Of a DNA stretch of 24,017 nt, positions 16,018 through 23,870 are shown piece by piece. The number at the start of each line of letters is the position of its first letter. Position 1 is the stretch's first letter. This stretch comes from Salinimicrobium sp964572365 (lineage in GTDB: Bacteria; Bacteroidota; Bacteroidia; Flavobacteriales; Flavobacteriaceae): positions 1 through 24,017 of the forward strand of contig CAZNFK010000028.1 in assembly GCA_964572365.1 (NCBI GenBank), written 5' to 3'. The notes under the pieces are model-generated. The model ran no database searches and was not told where the DNA came from. It saw nothing but the letters and a program-made list of their open reading frames with translations. Made by a program: the position numbers and the translations under genes.

Positions 16018-17469
16018 TTATTTTCTCGACTTCACCATTTCGGTGGTCACTTCTGTCTTATTGTTCCCCCAGTTGTTATAAACATAGGTAAGCACGGCAG
16101 CAACATCCTCATCAGAGATATTTTGCTTTGGCATGGCGCTGTTGTAAACATTTCCATTCACCTCAACTTTACCTGAAAGACCGAATTTAACTACTTCAAT
16201 TGCCCTGTGCACATCTGCATTCAGGTAATCTGAAGCCGCAAGCGGAGGGAAGGCATTAGGAATACCGGCACCTGTAGCCTGGTGGCAGGCAAGACAGTTC
16301 TGGGTGTACACCTGTTTACCTCTTTCCATTTTTTCCGCCATAGATGCTTCGGCTACCGGAGCAGATTCGGTTTCTTCTGAAACTTCTGCAGAAGCAGTAC
16401 TGGTTGGATTGTAAACTTTTTCAGCGATCTTTCCGCCAAATACTTTTTCGTTCTCTTCTCCTTCAACTTTAAGGATACCTAAAGCTCCTTTGTTGAAAGC
16501 TCTGAAGATAGAATGATCTACCAGCACCAGGTTACCGGGAACATCAACTTTGAATTCCACGATGGCGGCACCACCGGCAGGGATCAAAGTAGTCTGAACA
16601 TTCTCATTAATAAGGTCTCCACCTTCAACATGAACTTTGTCAAAGATCTCCCCGATCACGTGGAAGGAAGAAACCAGGTTTGGCCCCCCATTACCCACGA
16701 ATAATCTCACAGTCTCGCCAACTTTGGCAGTTAAGGCGTTGTCTCCGGTGAGGCCACCTACTTTTCCATTGAACACCACATAATCGGCATCTTCATCAAC
16801 CGCTTTTTCCATACTAAAGGCTTGCAGACCTCTTTCTCCGTTCTCACCTTCGGTATAAAAATCTCCCTGCATTACATAATATTCTTTGTCAACAGGTTCA
16901 AGTCCGCCTTCCGGCTCAACAAGGATAAGTCCATACATTCCGTTTGCAATGTGCATTCCAACAGGCGCAGTAGCACAGTGGTATACATATAGACCCGGAT
17001 TCATTGTTTTAAAGGTAAATACCGCTTCGTGACCCGGAGCAACGAAAGAAGATTCAGCTCCCCCACCTGGGCCGGTCACCGCGTGAAGGTCAATGTTGTG
17101 AGGCAGTTTACTGTCTGGATGGTTCTTTAAGTGGAATTCGATTTCATCTCCTACTCTTGTACGTATGAAGCTTCCGGGTACGGTACCGTCAAAGGTCCAG
17201 TATACATAACTAACGCCGTCACTCATTTCCATTTCCTTTTCAACCACCTCCATATTTACTATGAGTTTTGTGGCTGCTCTTTTTCCAACAGGACGTGGAA
17301 CCATAGGTGGCGCAGTTAGTTCTGCTTCACTTTCACCATATACTTTCATTTTTTCAGGCTGTTCTTTGGCCGCCACGGCTTTTTCACAAGATGATAGGAC
17401 GCCGGCTAAAAGAGCGGCTGCAAAAAACAGGTAAACCAGTTTCAATTTAGATGTTTTAGAATTTTTCAT
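16018..17469 (-). CDS. nirK: Copper nitrite reductase with C-terminal cytochrome c domain, lipoprotein
   Basis: 483 residues from the ATG at 17467-17469. Upstream in-frame starts to 17619 are rejected because they lie beyond the predicted promoter and precede a clear lipoprotein signal. The lipobox is LSSC (C28). Two cupredoxin domains follow: PHNIDLH gives H124 (type 1 Cu), catalytic D127 and H129 (type 2); YVYHC gives H164 (type 2) and C165 (type 1); H173 and M178 complete type 1; H270 (SSFHVIG) is the catalytic His and H319 (VDHS) the third type 2 ligand. A Ser/Glu/Ala-rich linker (about 355-380) joins a cytochrome c domain with CLACH (392-396) and axial M446 (AMPKQ). It reduces nitrite to NO outside the cytoplasmic membrane, with the fused haem as electron entry. 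Confidence 0.95.
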   Translation of the reverse strand: MKNSKTSKLKLVYLFFAAALLAGVLSSCEKAVAAKEQPEKMKVYGESEAELTAPPMVPRPVGKRAATKLIVNMEVVEKEMEMSDGVSYVYWTFDGTVPGSFIRTRVGDEIEFHLKNHPDSKLPHNIDLHAVTGPGGGAESSFVAPGHEAVFTFKTMNPGLYVYHCATAPVGMHIANGMYGLILVEPEGGLEPVDKEYYVMQGDFYTEGENGERGLQAFSMEKAVDEDADYVVFNGKVGGLTGDNALTAKVGETVRLFVGNGGPNLVSSFHVIGEIFDKVHVEGGDLINENVQTTLIPAGGAAIVEFKVDVPGNLVLVDHSIFRAFNKGALGILKVEGEENEKVFGGKIAEKVYNPTSTASAEVSEETESAPVAEASMAEKMERGKQVYTQNCLACHQATGAGIPNAFPPLAASDYLNADVHRAIEVVKFGLSGKVEVNGNVYNSAMPKQNISDEDVAAVLTYVYNNWGNNKTEVTTEMVKSRK

Positions 17470-17505
17470 GATCAGATTTTTAAAAGTCAATTTTAATTTC
17501 AGACA

Positions 17506-17548
17506 CAAATGTCCTAATTGAGTTTTGGTCTTGACATGAGCGTAATCA
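17506..17548 (-). promoter_or_regulatory. Crp/Fnr-type box and -7 element of the nirK promoter
   Basis: On plus, ACATGA-N6-TCATGT at 17534-17551 is a dyad with perfect 6-bp arms, centre 17542.5. Read on minus, GACATTTG lies at 17513-17506, with its G exactly 36.5 nt downstream of the centre. The -7 element has one mismatch to TAnnTTTG, in the same base and with the same G as at ric. The leader would be about 32 nt. A degenerate AGAC-N6-GTCC dyad (17501-17514) overlaps the -7 element. Confidence 0.66.
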
Positions 17549-17591
17549 TGTATCAATGAATTTTTTAGGATTCCTGTTTTTTTTGAAAACC

Positions 17592-17634
17592 TGATCGAGG
17601 TCATATTTAGAGAAAACATACCCTTTTAGATTTG
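17592..17634 (+). promoter_or_regulatory. Crp/Fnr-type box and -7 element of the cco operon promoter
   Basis: TGATCGAGGTCA lies at 17592-17603 (centre 17597.5). A perfect -7 element, TAGATTTG, lies at 17627-17634, again 36.5 nt from dyad centre to G. The leader to the ccoS ATG would be about 14 nt. Its box centre is 55 bp from that of the divergent nirK promoter. Confidence 0.75.
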
Positions 17635-17652
17635 CCCCCTGATAAAATAGGT

Positions 17653-17829
17653 ATGAGCGTAATCTATTTGTTACTGACAGTAAGCATTACTGTAGCGGTA
17701 TTCTTTTTCATTGTTTTTATCCTGGCCGTAAGGAAAGGACAATTCGATGATGATTATACCCCTTCGGTACGTATGCTGTTTGAAGATGAGCTTGTCAAAG
17801 AAAACACAAACAAATCCAGTAAACATTAA
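17653..17829 (+). CDS. ccoS: Cbb3 oxidase maturation protein CcoS
   Basis: 58 residues from the ATG at 17653. The TTG at 17632 lies inside the predicted -7 element and is rejected. The single N-terminal membrane helix (MSVIYLLLTVSITVAVFFFIVFILAV condensed to about residues 1-25) is followed by RKGQFDDDYTPSVRMLFED, the hallmark of CcoS. CcoS is needed for cofactor insertion into cbb3 oxidase. It is the first gene of the operon, 15 bp before ccoNO. Confidence 0.93.
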   Translation: MSVIYLLLTVSITVAVFFFIVFILAVRKGQFDDDYTPSVRMLFEDELVKENTNKSSKH

Positions 17830-17844
17830 CAAAGAGAATCAAGT

Positions 17845-20043
17845 ATGGAATTGCAACAGTTCTATTACGACAACAAGATCGTAAAAAACTTTCTGTATGC
17901 CACCCTGTTTTGGGGCGTGGTGGGAATGTCAGTAGGCCTTTTACTGGCCTTCATGTTTTTATTCCCAAATCTTACCGATGGTATTTCATGGCTTAGCTTT
18001 GGCCGCCTTCGTCCCTTACATACCAACGCGGTAATTTTTGCCTTTGTAGGGAATGCCATTTTCGCCGGAGTCTACTACTCCACTCAGCGCCTGCTTAAGG
18101 CCAGGATGTACAGTGACATCCTGAGTAAGATCAACTTCTGGGGCTGGCAGGCGATCATTGTTGGCGCTGCTATTACCTTACCAATGGGTTTCACCAGTTC
18201 TAAAGAATATGCCGAACTGGAATGGCCTTTTGACATCGCAATTGCAGTGGTTTGGGTAGTTTTTGGATGGAACCTTATCGCTACCATCTTTAAAAGAAGA
18301 CAGCGTCACCTGTATGTTGCGATCTGGTTTTACATAGCCACCTTCGTAACGGTAGCCGTTCTTCATATTTTTAACAGTCTCGCGATCCCGGTAGGATTGT
18401 TCAAAAGTTATTCAGTTTACGCCGGAGTGCAGGATGCCCTGGTACAGTGGTGGTACGGACATAATGCCGTTGCATTCTTCCTCACCACGCCATTCCTTGG
18501 GCTTATGTATTATTTTGTACCTAAAGCAGCCAACAGACCCGTTTATTCCTATAAACTTTCTATCATTCACTTCTGGTCCCTGATCTTTATTTATATCTGG
18601 GCAGGACCTCACCACTTATTGTATTCTTCATTGCCAGACTGGGCGCAGAACCTTGGGGTTGCCTTTTCTGTAATGCTGTTGATGCCTTCCTGGGGAGGTA
18701 TGATCAACGGATTGCTTACCCTGCGCGGAGCATGGGATAAAGTAAAAGCAGATCCTGTTCTTAAGTTCATGGTAGTAGCCATAACCGGTTATGGAATGGC
18801 CACTTTTGAAGGGCCAATGCTTTCCCTCAAAAATGTGAATGCCATCGCTCACTTTAGTGACTGGGTTATTGCACACGTTCACGTGGGAGCACTTGCATGG
18901 AACGGTTTCTTAACCTTTGGTATGGTGTACTGGCTGGTACCAAGAATGTTCAAGACAAAATTGTTCTCCATTAAACTCGCCAACACCCACTTCTGGGTTG
19001 GTACGCTGGGGATCATTCTCTACGCGTTGCCTATGTATGTTGCGGGATTTGTTCAGGCTTCCATGTGGAAACAGTTCAATCCTGACGGTACTCTTGTTTA
19101 CGGAAACTTTCTTGAAACCGTAACCGAGATCATGCCTATGTACTGGTTCAGGGCAATTGGAGGAAGTATGTATATCTGTGGAATGTTCATCTTGCTATAC
19201 AACGTCTACCGAACCATTAGATCAGGATCTGAAGTAACCGATGAACTGGCCGAAGCAGCTCCGCTTCAAAAGATCAGCAAAAGAAGGCTGGCAGGGGAAG
19301 GATTCCATACCTGGCTGGAAAGAAAACCGGTCCAGTTGACCATCCTTGCTACCATCGCCATTCTTATTGGAGGTATTATCCAGATCGTCCCTACTATACT
19401 TGTGAAATCGAATATTCCTACCATCACCAGTGTGAAACCATATACTCCTTTGGAACTGGAAGGTCGTGACATTTACATCAGGGAAAGCTGTGTTTCCTGC
19501 CACTCGCAGATGATCCGTCCTTTCCGAAGCGAAGTGGAACGTTATGGAGAATATTCCAAAGCCGGGGAATATGTTTATGACCACCCGTTCCTTTGGGGAA
19601 GTAAACGTACCGGTCCCGATCTTATGAGGATTGGCGGGAAATATTCAGATAACTGGCATTTTAACCACATGTATGACCCTCAAAGTACTTCGGCAGGCTC
19701 TATTATGCCAGGGTATAAGTGGTTGATCACAGACGAGGACGATCGTTCCAACATTGAAGCAAAAATGCGTGTCATGGTGAAACTGGGTGTCCCTTACACC
19801 GAAGAGGAGATCGCCAACGCGCAGGCAGCTATGGAAGCACAGGCGACTCAAATTGAGCAGAACCTGTACAATGATCCCGATTTTGTGGCCACCTATGAGG
19901 CCGATAAGCAATATGCAGAAGAGAACGGACTCGATTTCGTGGAAATGAAAGATCGCGAGATCGTTGCTCTTATCGCCTACATTCAGCGCTTGGGAACCGA
20001 CATCAAGATCAAAGAACCTGAAACCTCAACAACTTCAAACTAA
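17845..20043 (+). CDS. ccoNO: Fused cbb3 oxidase subunits I and II (CcoN-CcoO)
   Basis: 732 residues. The CcoN part (about 1-460) has about 12 helices with haem and copper ligands: H59 (low-spin haem b), H206, H256 and H257 (CuB), H344 (haem b3) and H346 (low-spin haem). A linker of about 40 residues leads to a CcoO part with its own anchor helix (about 497-520) and a single haem c site CVSCH (549-553); GSIMPGY carries the likely axial Met. In most bacteria ccoN and ccoO are separate genes; the fusion is a known Bacteroidota arrangement. It is the catalytic core that reduces O2 with high affinity in the cytoplasmic membrane. Confidence 0.96.
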   Translation: MELQQFYYDNKIVKNFLYATLFWGVVGMSVGLLLAFMFLFPNLTDGISWLSFGRLRPLHTNAVIFAFVGNAIFAGVYYSTQRLLKARMYSDILSKINFWGWQAIIVGAAITLPMGFTSSKEYAELEWPFDIAIAVVWVVFGWNLIATIFKRRQRHLYVAIWFYIATFVTVAVLHIFNSLAIPVGLFKSYSVYAGVQDALVQWWYGHNAVAFFLTTPFLGLMYYFVPKAANRPVYSYKLSIIHFWSLIFIYIWAGPHHLLYSSLPDWAQNLGVAFSVMLLMPSWGGMINGLLTLRGAWDKVKADPVLKFMVVAITGYGMATFEGPMLSLKNVNAIAHFSDWVIAHVHVGALAWNGFLTFGMVYWLVPRMFKTKLFSIKLANTHFWVGTLGIILYALPMYVAGFVQASMWKQFNPDGTLVYGNFLETVTEIMPMYWFRAIGGSMYICGMFILLYNVYRTIRSGSEVTDELAEAAPLQKISKRRLAGEGFHTWLERKPVQLTILATIAILIGGIIQIVPTILVKSNIPTITSVKPYTPLELEGRDIYIRESCVSCHSQMIRPFRSEVERYGEYSKAGEYVYDHPFLWGSKRTGPDLMRIGGKYSDNWHFNHMYDPQSTSAGSIMPGYKWLITDEDDRSNIEAKMRVMVKLGVPYTEEEIANAQAAMEAQATQIEQNLYNDPDFVATYEADKQYAEENGLDFVEMKDREIVALIAYIQRLGTDIKIKEPETSTTSN

Positions 20044-20049
20044 GACATC

Positions 20050-20235
20050 ATGTTAAAATTCATAAAAGGCCATATGGAGACCATAGCGGGAATTGAGATC
20101 TACCCGATCCTTTCCCTGCTCATCTTCTTTATCTTCTTCGTATTGCTTTTCTGGTGGGTGTTTACCGCCAAAAAAGACTACATCCAAAATATGGAACAGA
20201 TCCCTTTAGAAACTGAAAACGACCAGATATTATGA
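20050..20235 (+). CDS. ccoQ: Cbb3 oxidase subunit CcoQ
   Basis: 61 residues with one membrane helix (about 19-40) followed by FWWVFTAKKDYIQNMEQIPLE, typical of CcoQ, a small stabilising subunit of cbb3 oxidase. It lies 6 bp after ccoNO and its TGA overlaps the ccoP ATG (ATGA). Confidence 0.9.
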   Translation: MLKFIKGHMETIAGIEIYPILSLLIFFIFFVLLFWWVFTAKKDYIQNMEQIPLETENDQIL

Positions 20236-21107
20236 GACATGCAATCCCCGCCTGGATAAGAATACCGGTCATCTTTTTGATGATCGTTGGCGGAATGGAG
20301 TTCTTCATTGACTCCGGAGATCAATTCGCCTTTATTAAATACCCAATGTTGCAGTTGGCCCTGTTATTCATCCTGCTGTTACTTATTTCTGCTGAAATAG
20401 TTTTGGCAGCTTTTGAAAACATCCTTTTTAAATCTCTTTCTTCCGAAGCCAAAGAAAAATATATGGCTGCCCATGAAAAGAGAATGGAGAAGTATGACCT
20501 CAAAAAGCTTTACAGAAAGCTGATGGGAACACGTCCAATTTCCGAAGAAAGAGACCTGGAACTGGACCATAACTATGACGGGATAAAGGAGCTTGACAAC
20601 AAGCTCCCGCCGTGGTGGCTTTATTCCTTCTACGTTTCTATTGTTTTTGCTGCAGGATACATGGTTTACTACCATGTGTTGGACGGCGACTCGCAGCTCA
20701 TGGAATATGAGCAGGAAATGGCCGCTGCACAGGAAGCCATAGAAGAATATAAAAAGAACGCGCCCGACCTTATCGATGCTGAAACTGTAGTGGCACTTAC
20801 AGACCCTGCCGAGCTTGAAAAAGGAGCCTCGATCTACCAAACTAACTGTATGGCCTGCCACGCAGGTGACGGTGGCGGTGGAATTGGGCCGAATTTAGCC
20901 GATGAGCACTGGATCCTTGGCGGCGGAATTAAAAATGTGTTTCACACCATTAGTGAGGGAGGACGTTCAGGAAAAGGTATGATCGCCTGGAAATCTTCCC
21001 TGTCACCAACAGAAATTCAACAGGTCGCCAGTTACGTGTTAAGTCTGCAGGGAACAACGCCTGCAAACCCGAAAGAAGCCGAAGGGGACGTGTGGAGAGC
21101 AGAGTAA
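20232..21107 (+). CDS. ccoP: Cbb3 oxidase subunit III, mono-haem CcoP
   Basis: 291 residues. Two hydrophobic segments (about 11-25 and 36-60) precede a charged region, then the FixP_N anchor (LDNKLPPWWLYSFYVSIVF, about 121-147), and one cytochrome c domain with CMACH (206-210) and likely axial Met in GKGMIAW. Proteobacterial CcoP is a di-haem protein with one anchor; this one has a single CxxCH and extra N-terminal helices. It passes electrons to CcoO/CcoN. It overlaps ccoQ by 4 bp, so is translationally coupled. Confidence 0.94.
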   Translation: MRHAIPAWIRIPVIFLMIVGGMEFFIDSGDQFAFIKYPMLQLALLFILLLLISAEIVLAAFENILFKSLSSEAKEKYMAAHEKRMEKYDLKKLYRKLMGTRPISEERDLELDHNYDGIKELDNKLPPWWLYSFYVSIVFAAGYMVYYHVLDGDSQLMEYEQEMAAAQEAIEEYKKNAPDLIDAETVVALTDPAELEKGASIYQTNCMACHAGDGGGGIGPNLADEHWILGGGIKNVFHTISEGGRSGKGMIAWKSSLSPTEIQQVASYVLSLQGTTPANPKEAEGDVWRAE

Positions 21108-21132
21108 TCTGAAATAAAATTTAAAGAAAAAA

Positions 21133-22551
21133 GTGGACAACAGAAGTGACAATTACCGGGACAGGATAGGCACCATGAACGAAGAAGGAAAGCGGGCGTG
21201 GGTGTATCCAAAAAAACCGGTGGGTAACTTCTACAAGTACCGCACCTGGTTCACCTGGTTCCTGCTTATTTTTCTCATTGCCTCGCCTTTTATTCACATA
21301 AACGGCAACCAGTTCATGATGTTCAATGTGGTGGGACGGGAATTCTATATTTTCGGATTTCCGTTCTGGCCACAGGATTTTTACATAGGCGTAACGGCTA
21401 TGATCATTGGCGTCCTGTTCATCACTCTCTTCACAAATGCCTTCGGAAGGATCTTCTGCGGATGGATCTGTCCGCAGACCATTTTTATGGAAATGGTCTT
21501 CCGGAAGGTGGAGTACTGGATAGAAGGAGACCGGGGAGCACAGATGAGGCTAGACAAGCAGGAATGGAATGCAGATAAGATCAGAAAAAAAGGGTTCAAA
21601 TGGTTCATCTTTTTCCTTATTTCCTTCGGTATCGCGAATGTCTTCCTGGCTTACCTGGTAGGCAGCAAAAGACTGTTGCAGTACGTTACCGAAGGACCAA
21701 TTGAGAACCTGAGCACCTTCACGGCCCTGATGATCTTTACAGGTGTCTTTTATTTCATATTCGCCTGGTTCCGGGAACAGGTATGCACCATAGCCTGCCC
21801 TTACGGAAGGCTGCAAAGTGTGCTTCTTGACAACAAATCTGTTGTAGTAGCTTATAACCACAAACGAGGGGAAAGGGAAAAAGGACGTTCTAAATTCAAA
21901 AAGAACGAGAACCGGGCAGAGCTTGGAAAAGGGGATTGTATCGACTGTTCCCAATGTGTGCAGGTATGCCCCACGGGTATAGACATTAGGAACGGCACCC
22001 AGCTGGAGTGTATCAACTGTACCGCCTGCATTGATGCCTGTGATGCGATGATGGAAAAGGTCGATCTACCCAAAGGTTTGATCGGGTATTATTCCGAAGA
22101 GGATATTGAGAAAGAGAGGAGTTTTACTTTCACACCCAGGATGAAAGGTTATGCAGCCATTTTATTTGTTCTGGTGGGAGTACTTTCCGGCATGTTGTTC
22201 ATAAGGAGTGATGTTGAAGCTACTATTCTAAGGCTTCCGGGGCAGTTGTATGAAGCAAAGGAAGGAAACATGATCAGCAATGTCTACACTTTCAAGCTGA
22301 TCAATAAAACCTCGGGAAGTTTTGAAAATGTGCATTTCGAGCTGCTTTCCCACGAAGGAAAAATTGAATCTGTTACCCACCAGGATATTATAGTACCCGA
22401 AAAAGGGCTTGCAGAAGGAACTTTATTTATAGAGATCAACAAAGCGCTGCTCAAGGATGAAAAAAGCAATGTGGAGATAGGAATTTACAGCGATGAAAAA
22501 TTGATAGAGACTACCAGCACCAATTTTATGGGGCCACGAAGTTTCAGGTAA
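21133..22551 (+). CDS. ccoG: Cbb3 oxidase accessory protein CcoG (FixG/RdxA), Fe-S membrane protein
   Basis: 472 residues. I kept the GTG at 21133 because NYRDRIGTMNEEGKRAWVYPKKP matches the usual CcoG N-terminus across the alternative ATG at 21175. Membrane helices flank a CGWICPQ motif and a CPYGRLQ motif. Two clusters of cysteines, CIDCSQCVQVCP and CINCTACIDACD, are the pair of 4Fe-4S sites. The C-terminal third is a periplasmic immunoglobulin-like domain. CcoG is a cupric reductase that supplies Cu+ for oxidase assembly in proteobacteria. An A-rich AAAGAAAAAAG precedes the GTG. Confidence 0.92.
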   Translation: MDNRSDNYRDRIGTMNEEGKRAWVYPKKPVGNFYKYRTWFTWFLLIFLIASPFIHINGNQFMMFNVVGREFYIFGFPFWPQDFYIGVTAMIIGVLFITLFTNAFGRIFCGWICPQTIFMEMVFRKVEYWIEGDRGAQMRLDKQEWNADKIRKKGFKWFIFFLISFGIANVFLAYLVGSKRLLQYVTEGPIENLSTFTALMIFTGVFYFIFAWFREQVCTIACPYGRLQSVLLDNKSVVVAYNHKRGEREKGRSKFKKNENRAELGKGDCIDCSQCVQVCPTGIDIRNGTQLECINCTACIDACDAMMEKVDLPKGLIGYYSEEDIEKERSFTFTPRMKGYAAILFVLVGVLSGMLFIRSDVEATILRLPGQLYEAKEGNMISNVYTFKLINKTSGSFENVHFELLSHEGKIESVTHQDIIVPEKGLAEGTLFIEINKALLKDEKSNVEIGIYSDEKLIETTSTNFMGPRSFR

Positions 22552-22569
22552 TAAAATAAACATATAAAG

Positions 22570-23016
22570 ATGAAAATAAATTGGGGTACAGGTATCGTCC
22601 TGGCAATTGCAAGTTTTGTAACATTTATCCTGTACCTGGTGATTACCATGAGCACAGATGACTCCTTTAGCCATGACCTGGTAACAGAAGAATACTATAA
22701 AACAGAACTGGAATTCCAGGAGCAACTGGATAAAGAAACCAATGCCCGGAATCTTTCAGAAAACCTCAACATTGAAAAAACTGCTGATGGGCTTATTATA
22801 AGTTTTCCAGAAGACCTGGACCCTTCAGCAATAAAAGGAAAAATGTTCCTTTACCGGCCGTCAAACAAGCAACTGGACAGTGAAATTCCTCTTTCATTGT
22901 CCTCTCATCAATTGCTCGTACCTGATAACCGCTTGGTGGGCGGCCGCTGGAACATTAATATTGACTGGGCCTACGGCAAAGAGTCCTATTTTTACAAAGA
23001 AGAGATCAACTATTAA
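22570..23016 (+). CDS. ccoH: FixH/CcoH-family protein
   Basis: 148 residues: one N-terminal membrane helix (about 5-27), then a periplasmic beta-rich domain with DDSFSHDLVTEEYYKTELEFQEQLD, characteristic of FixH, ending GGRWNINIDWAYGKESYFYKEEI. CcoH assists cbb3 assembly. It is 18 bp after ccoG and its TAA shares one base with the next ATG. Confidence 0.9.
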   Translation: MKINWGTGIVLAIASFVTFILYLVITMSTDDSFSHDLVTEEYYKTELEFQEQLDKETNARNLSENLNIEKTADGLIISFPEDLDPSAIKGKMFLYRPSNKQLDSEIPLSLSSHQLLVPDNRLVGGRWNINIDWAYGKESYFYKEEINY

Positions 23017-23717
23017 TGCTTTTGTCGGCATTCATATTCGGGATCCTGGGAAGTTTCCACTGCGTGGGCATGTGCGGGCCAATTGCCTTTATGCTGCCGG
23101 TGAGCAGGGATAATGCCGCGAAAAAATTCCTCCAGGTCCTCCTGTATCATACAGGCCGTCTTTTAGCTTACGGTCTTATAGGACTGGCGTTCGGGATGCT
23201 GGGCAAAAGCCTGAACCTCTTCGGAATTCAACAATATTTGTCAATAGCCGCGGGCATACTTATGATCGCGGTTATTGTTATTCCGTCTAAGACCTTCGGA
23301 AAATACAATTTTTCACGCCCCATGTATAGAGTGGTAGGGAAAGTGAAAACTTCACTGGGGGCAGCCCTCAAAAAGAAAACCCCCGACACCTTTTTTACCA
23401 TCGGCTTCCTGAATGGCTTTTTACCCTGTGGCCTGGTCTATATGGCTGCATTTGGGGCCATAGCTTCCGGCAACATTATACAGGGTAGCCTGTACATGAT
23501 ACTATTTGGAGCAGGTACGATCCCGTTGATGACTACAGCGGTATACTTCAGCGGCATGTTGAATGGTATAATGAGAAAAAAGGTGCAGAAGGCGATCCCT
23601 GTTTTCGTGGTATTGGTGGGCATCTTGTTCATTATTCGCGGAATGGGGCTTGACATTCCTTACCTCTCCCCTGCCCCGGTTAGCGAGATGATCTCGGCTT
23701 CGACTTCCTGCCATTAA
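23016..23717 (+). CDS. SafE/TauE-like membrane protein of the cco cluster
   Basis: 233 residues with about six membrane helices. The N-terminal GSFHCVGMCGPIAF and GFLNGFLPCGLVYMA motifs belong to the 'sulfite exporter TauE/SafE' domain group (DsbD/CcdA-like fold) that commonly ends ccoGH-type operons. The C-terminus ends ISASTSCH, a possible metal-binding tail. The His/Cys/Met-rich start suggests copper handling rather than sulfite export, but that is inference. It overlaps ccoH by 1 bp and closes the operon; no U-tract terminator follows. Confidence 0.88.
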   Translation: MLLSAFIFGILGSFHCVGMCGPIAFMLPVSRDNAAKKFLQVLLYHTGRLLAYGLIGLAFGMLGKSLNLFGIQQYLSIAAGILMIAVIVIPSKTFGKYNFSRPMYRVVGKVKTSLGAALKKKTPDTFFTIGFLNGFLPCGLVYMAAFGAIASGNIIQGSLYMILFGAGTIPLMTTAVYFSGMLNGIMRKKVQKAIPVFVVLVGILFIIRGMGLDIPYLSPAPVSEMISASTSCH

Positions 23718-23751
23718 ATTCCTTTACTTTCTTTGGGAAAATCTTTAAATT

Positions 23752-23765
23752 GGACTCTTTTGTCC
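23752..23765. repeat. GGAC-N6-GTCC dyad after the cco operon
   Basis: GGACTCTTTTGTCC shares half-sites, spacing and the following T with the perfect palindrome upstream of ric (2182-2197). It begins 34 bp after the SafE-like stop. Function unknown. Confidence 0.35.
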
Positions 23766-23804
23766 TGATTACCAGCCGGTTTCAAAGTTGCCCTCCTAAT
23801 TTTA

Positions 23805-23830
23805 TCCTAAAATCTTTTAAGGTTTTAGGA
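23805..23830. repeat. Inverted repeat, possible weak terminator of the cco operon
   Basis: TCCTAAAATC pairs with GGTTTTAGGA (10 pairs, one wobble) around a 6-nt TTTTAA loop. No U-tract follows, so termination is uncertain. TCCTAAAA recurs at 23960. Confidence 0.4.
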
Positions 23831-23870
23831 GACAGAAGCGAAGTTTTTTGATGATCAACCCTCCGAAAAT

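Noticed and set aside
17470..17619. 50-residue N-terminal extension of NirK
   Set aside because: It spans the promoter and precedes a complete lipoprotein signal peptide beginning at 17469.
17632..17652. TTG-started extension of CcoS
   Set aside because: The TTG overlaps the predicted -7 element TAGATTTG; the ATG at 17653 gives the usual CcoS start.
3139..23717. Many overlapping frames of 60-160 codons, antisense or shifted within the respiratory genes
   Set aside because: They lie entirely inside well-identified genes, show no recognisable domains and have low-complexity or shadow-like composition.
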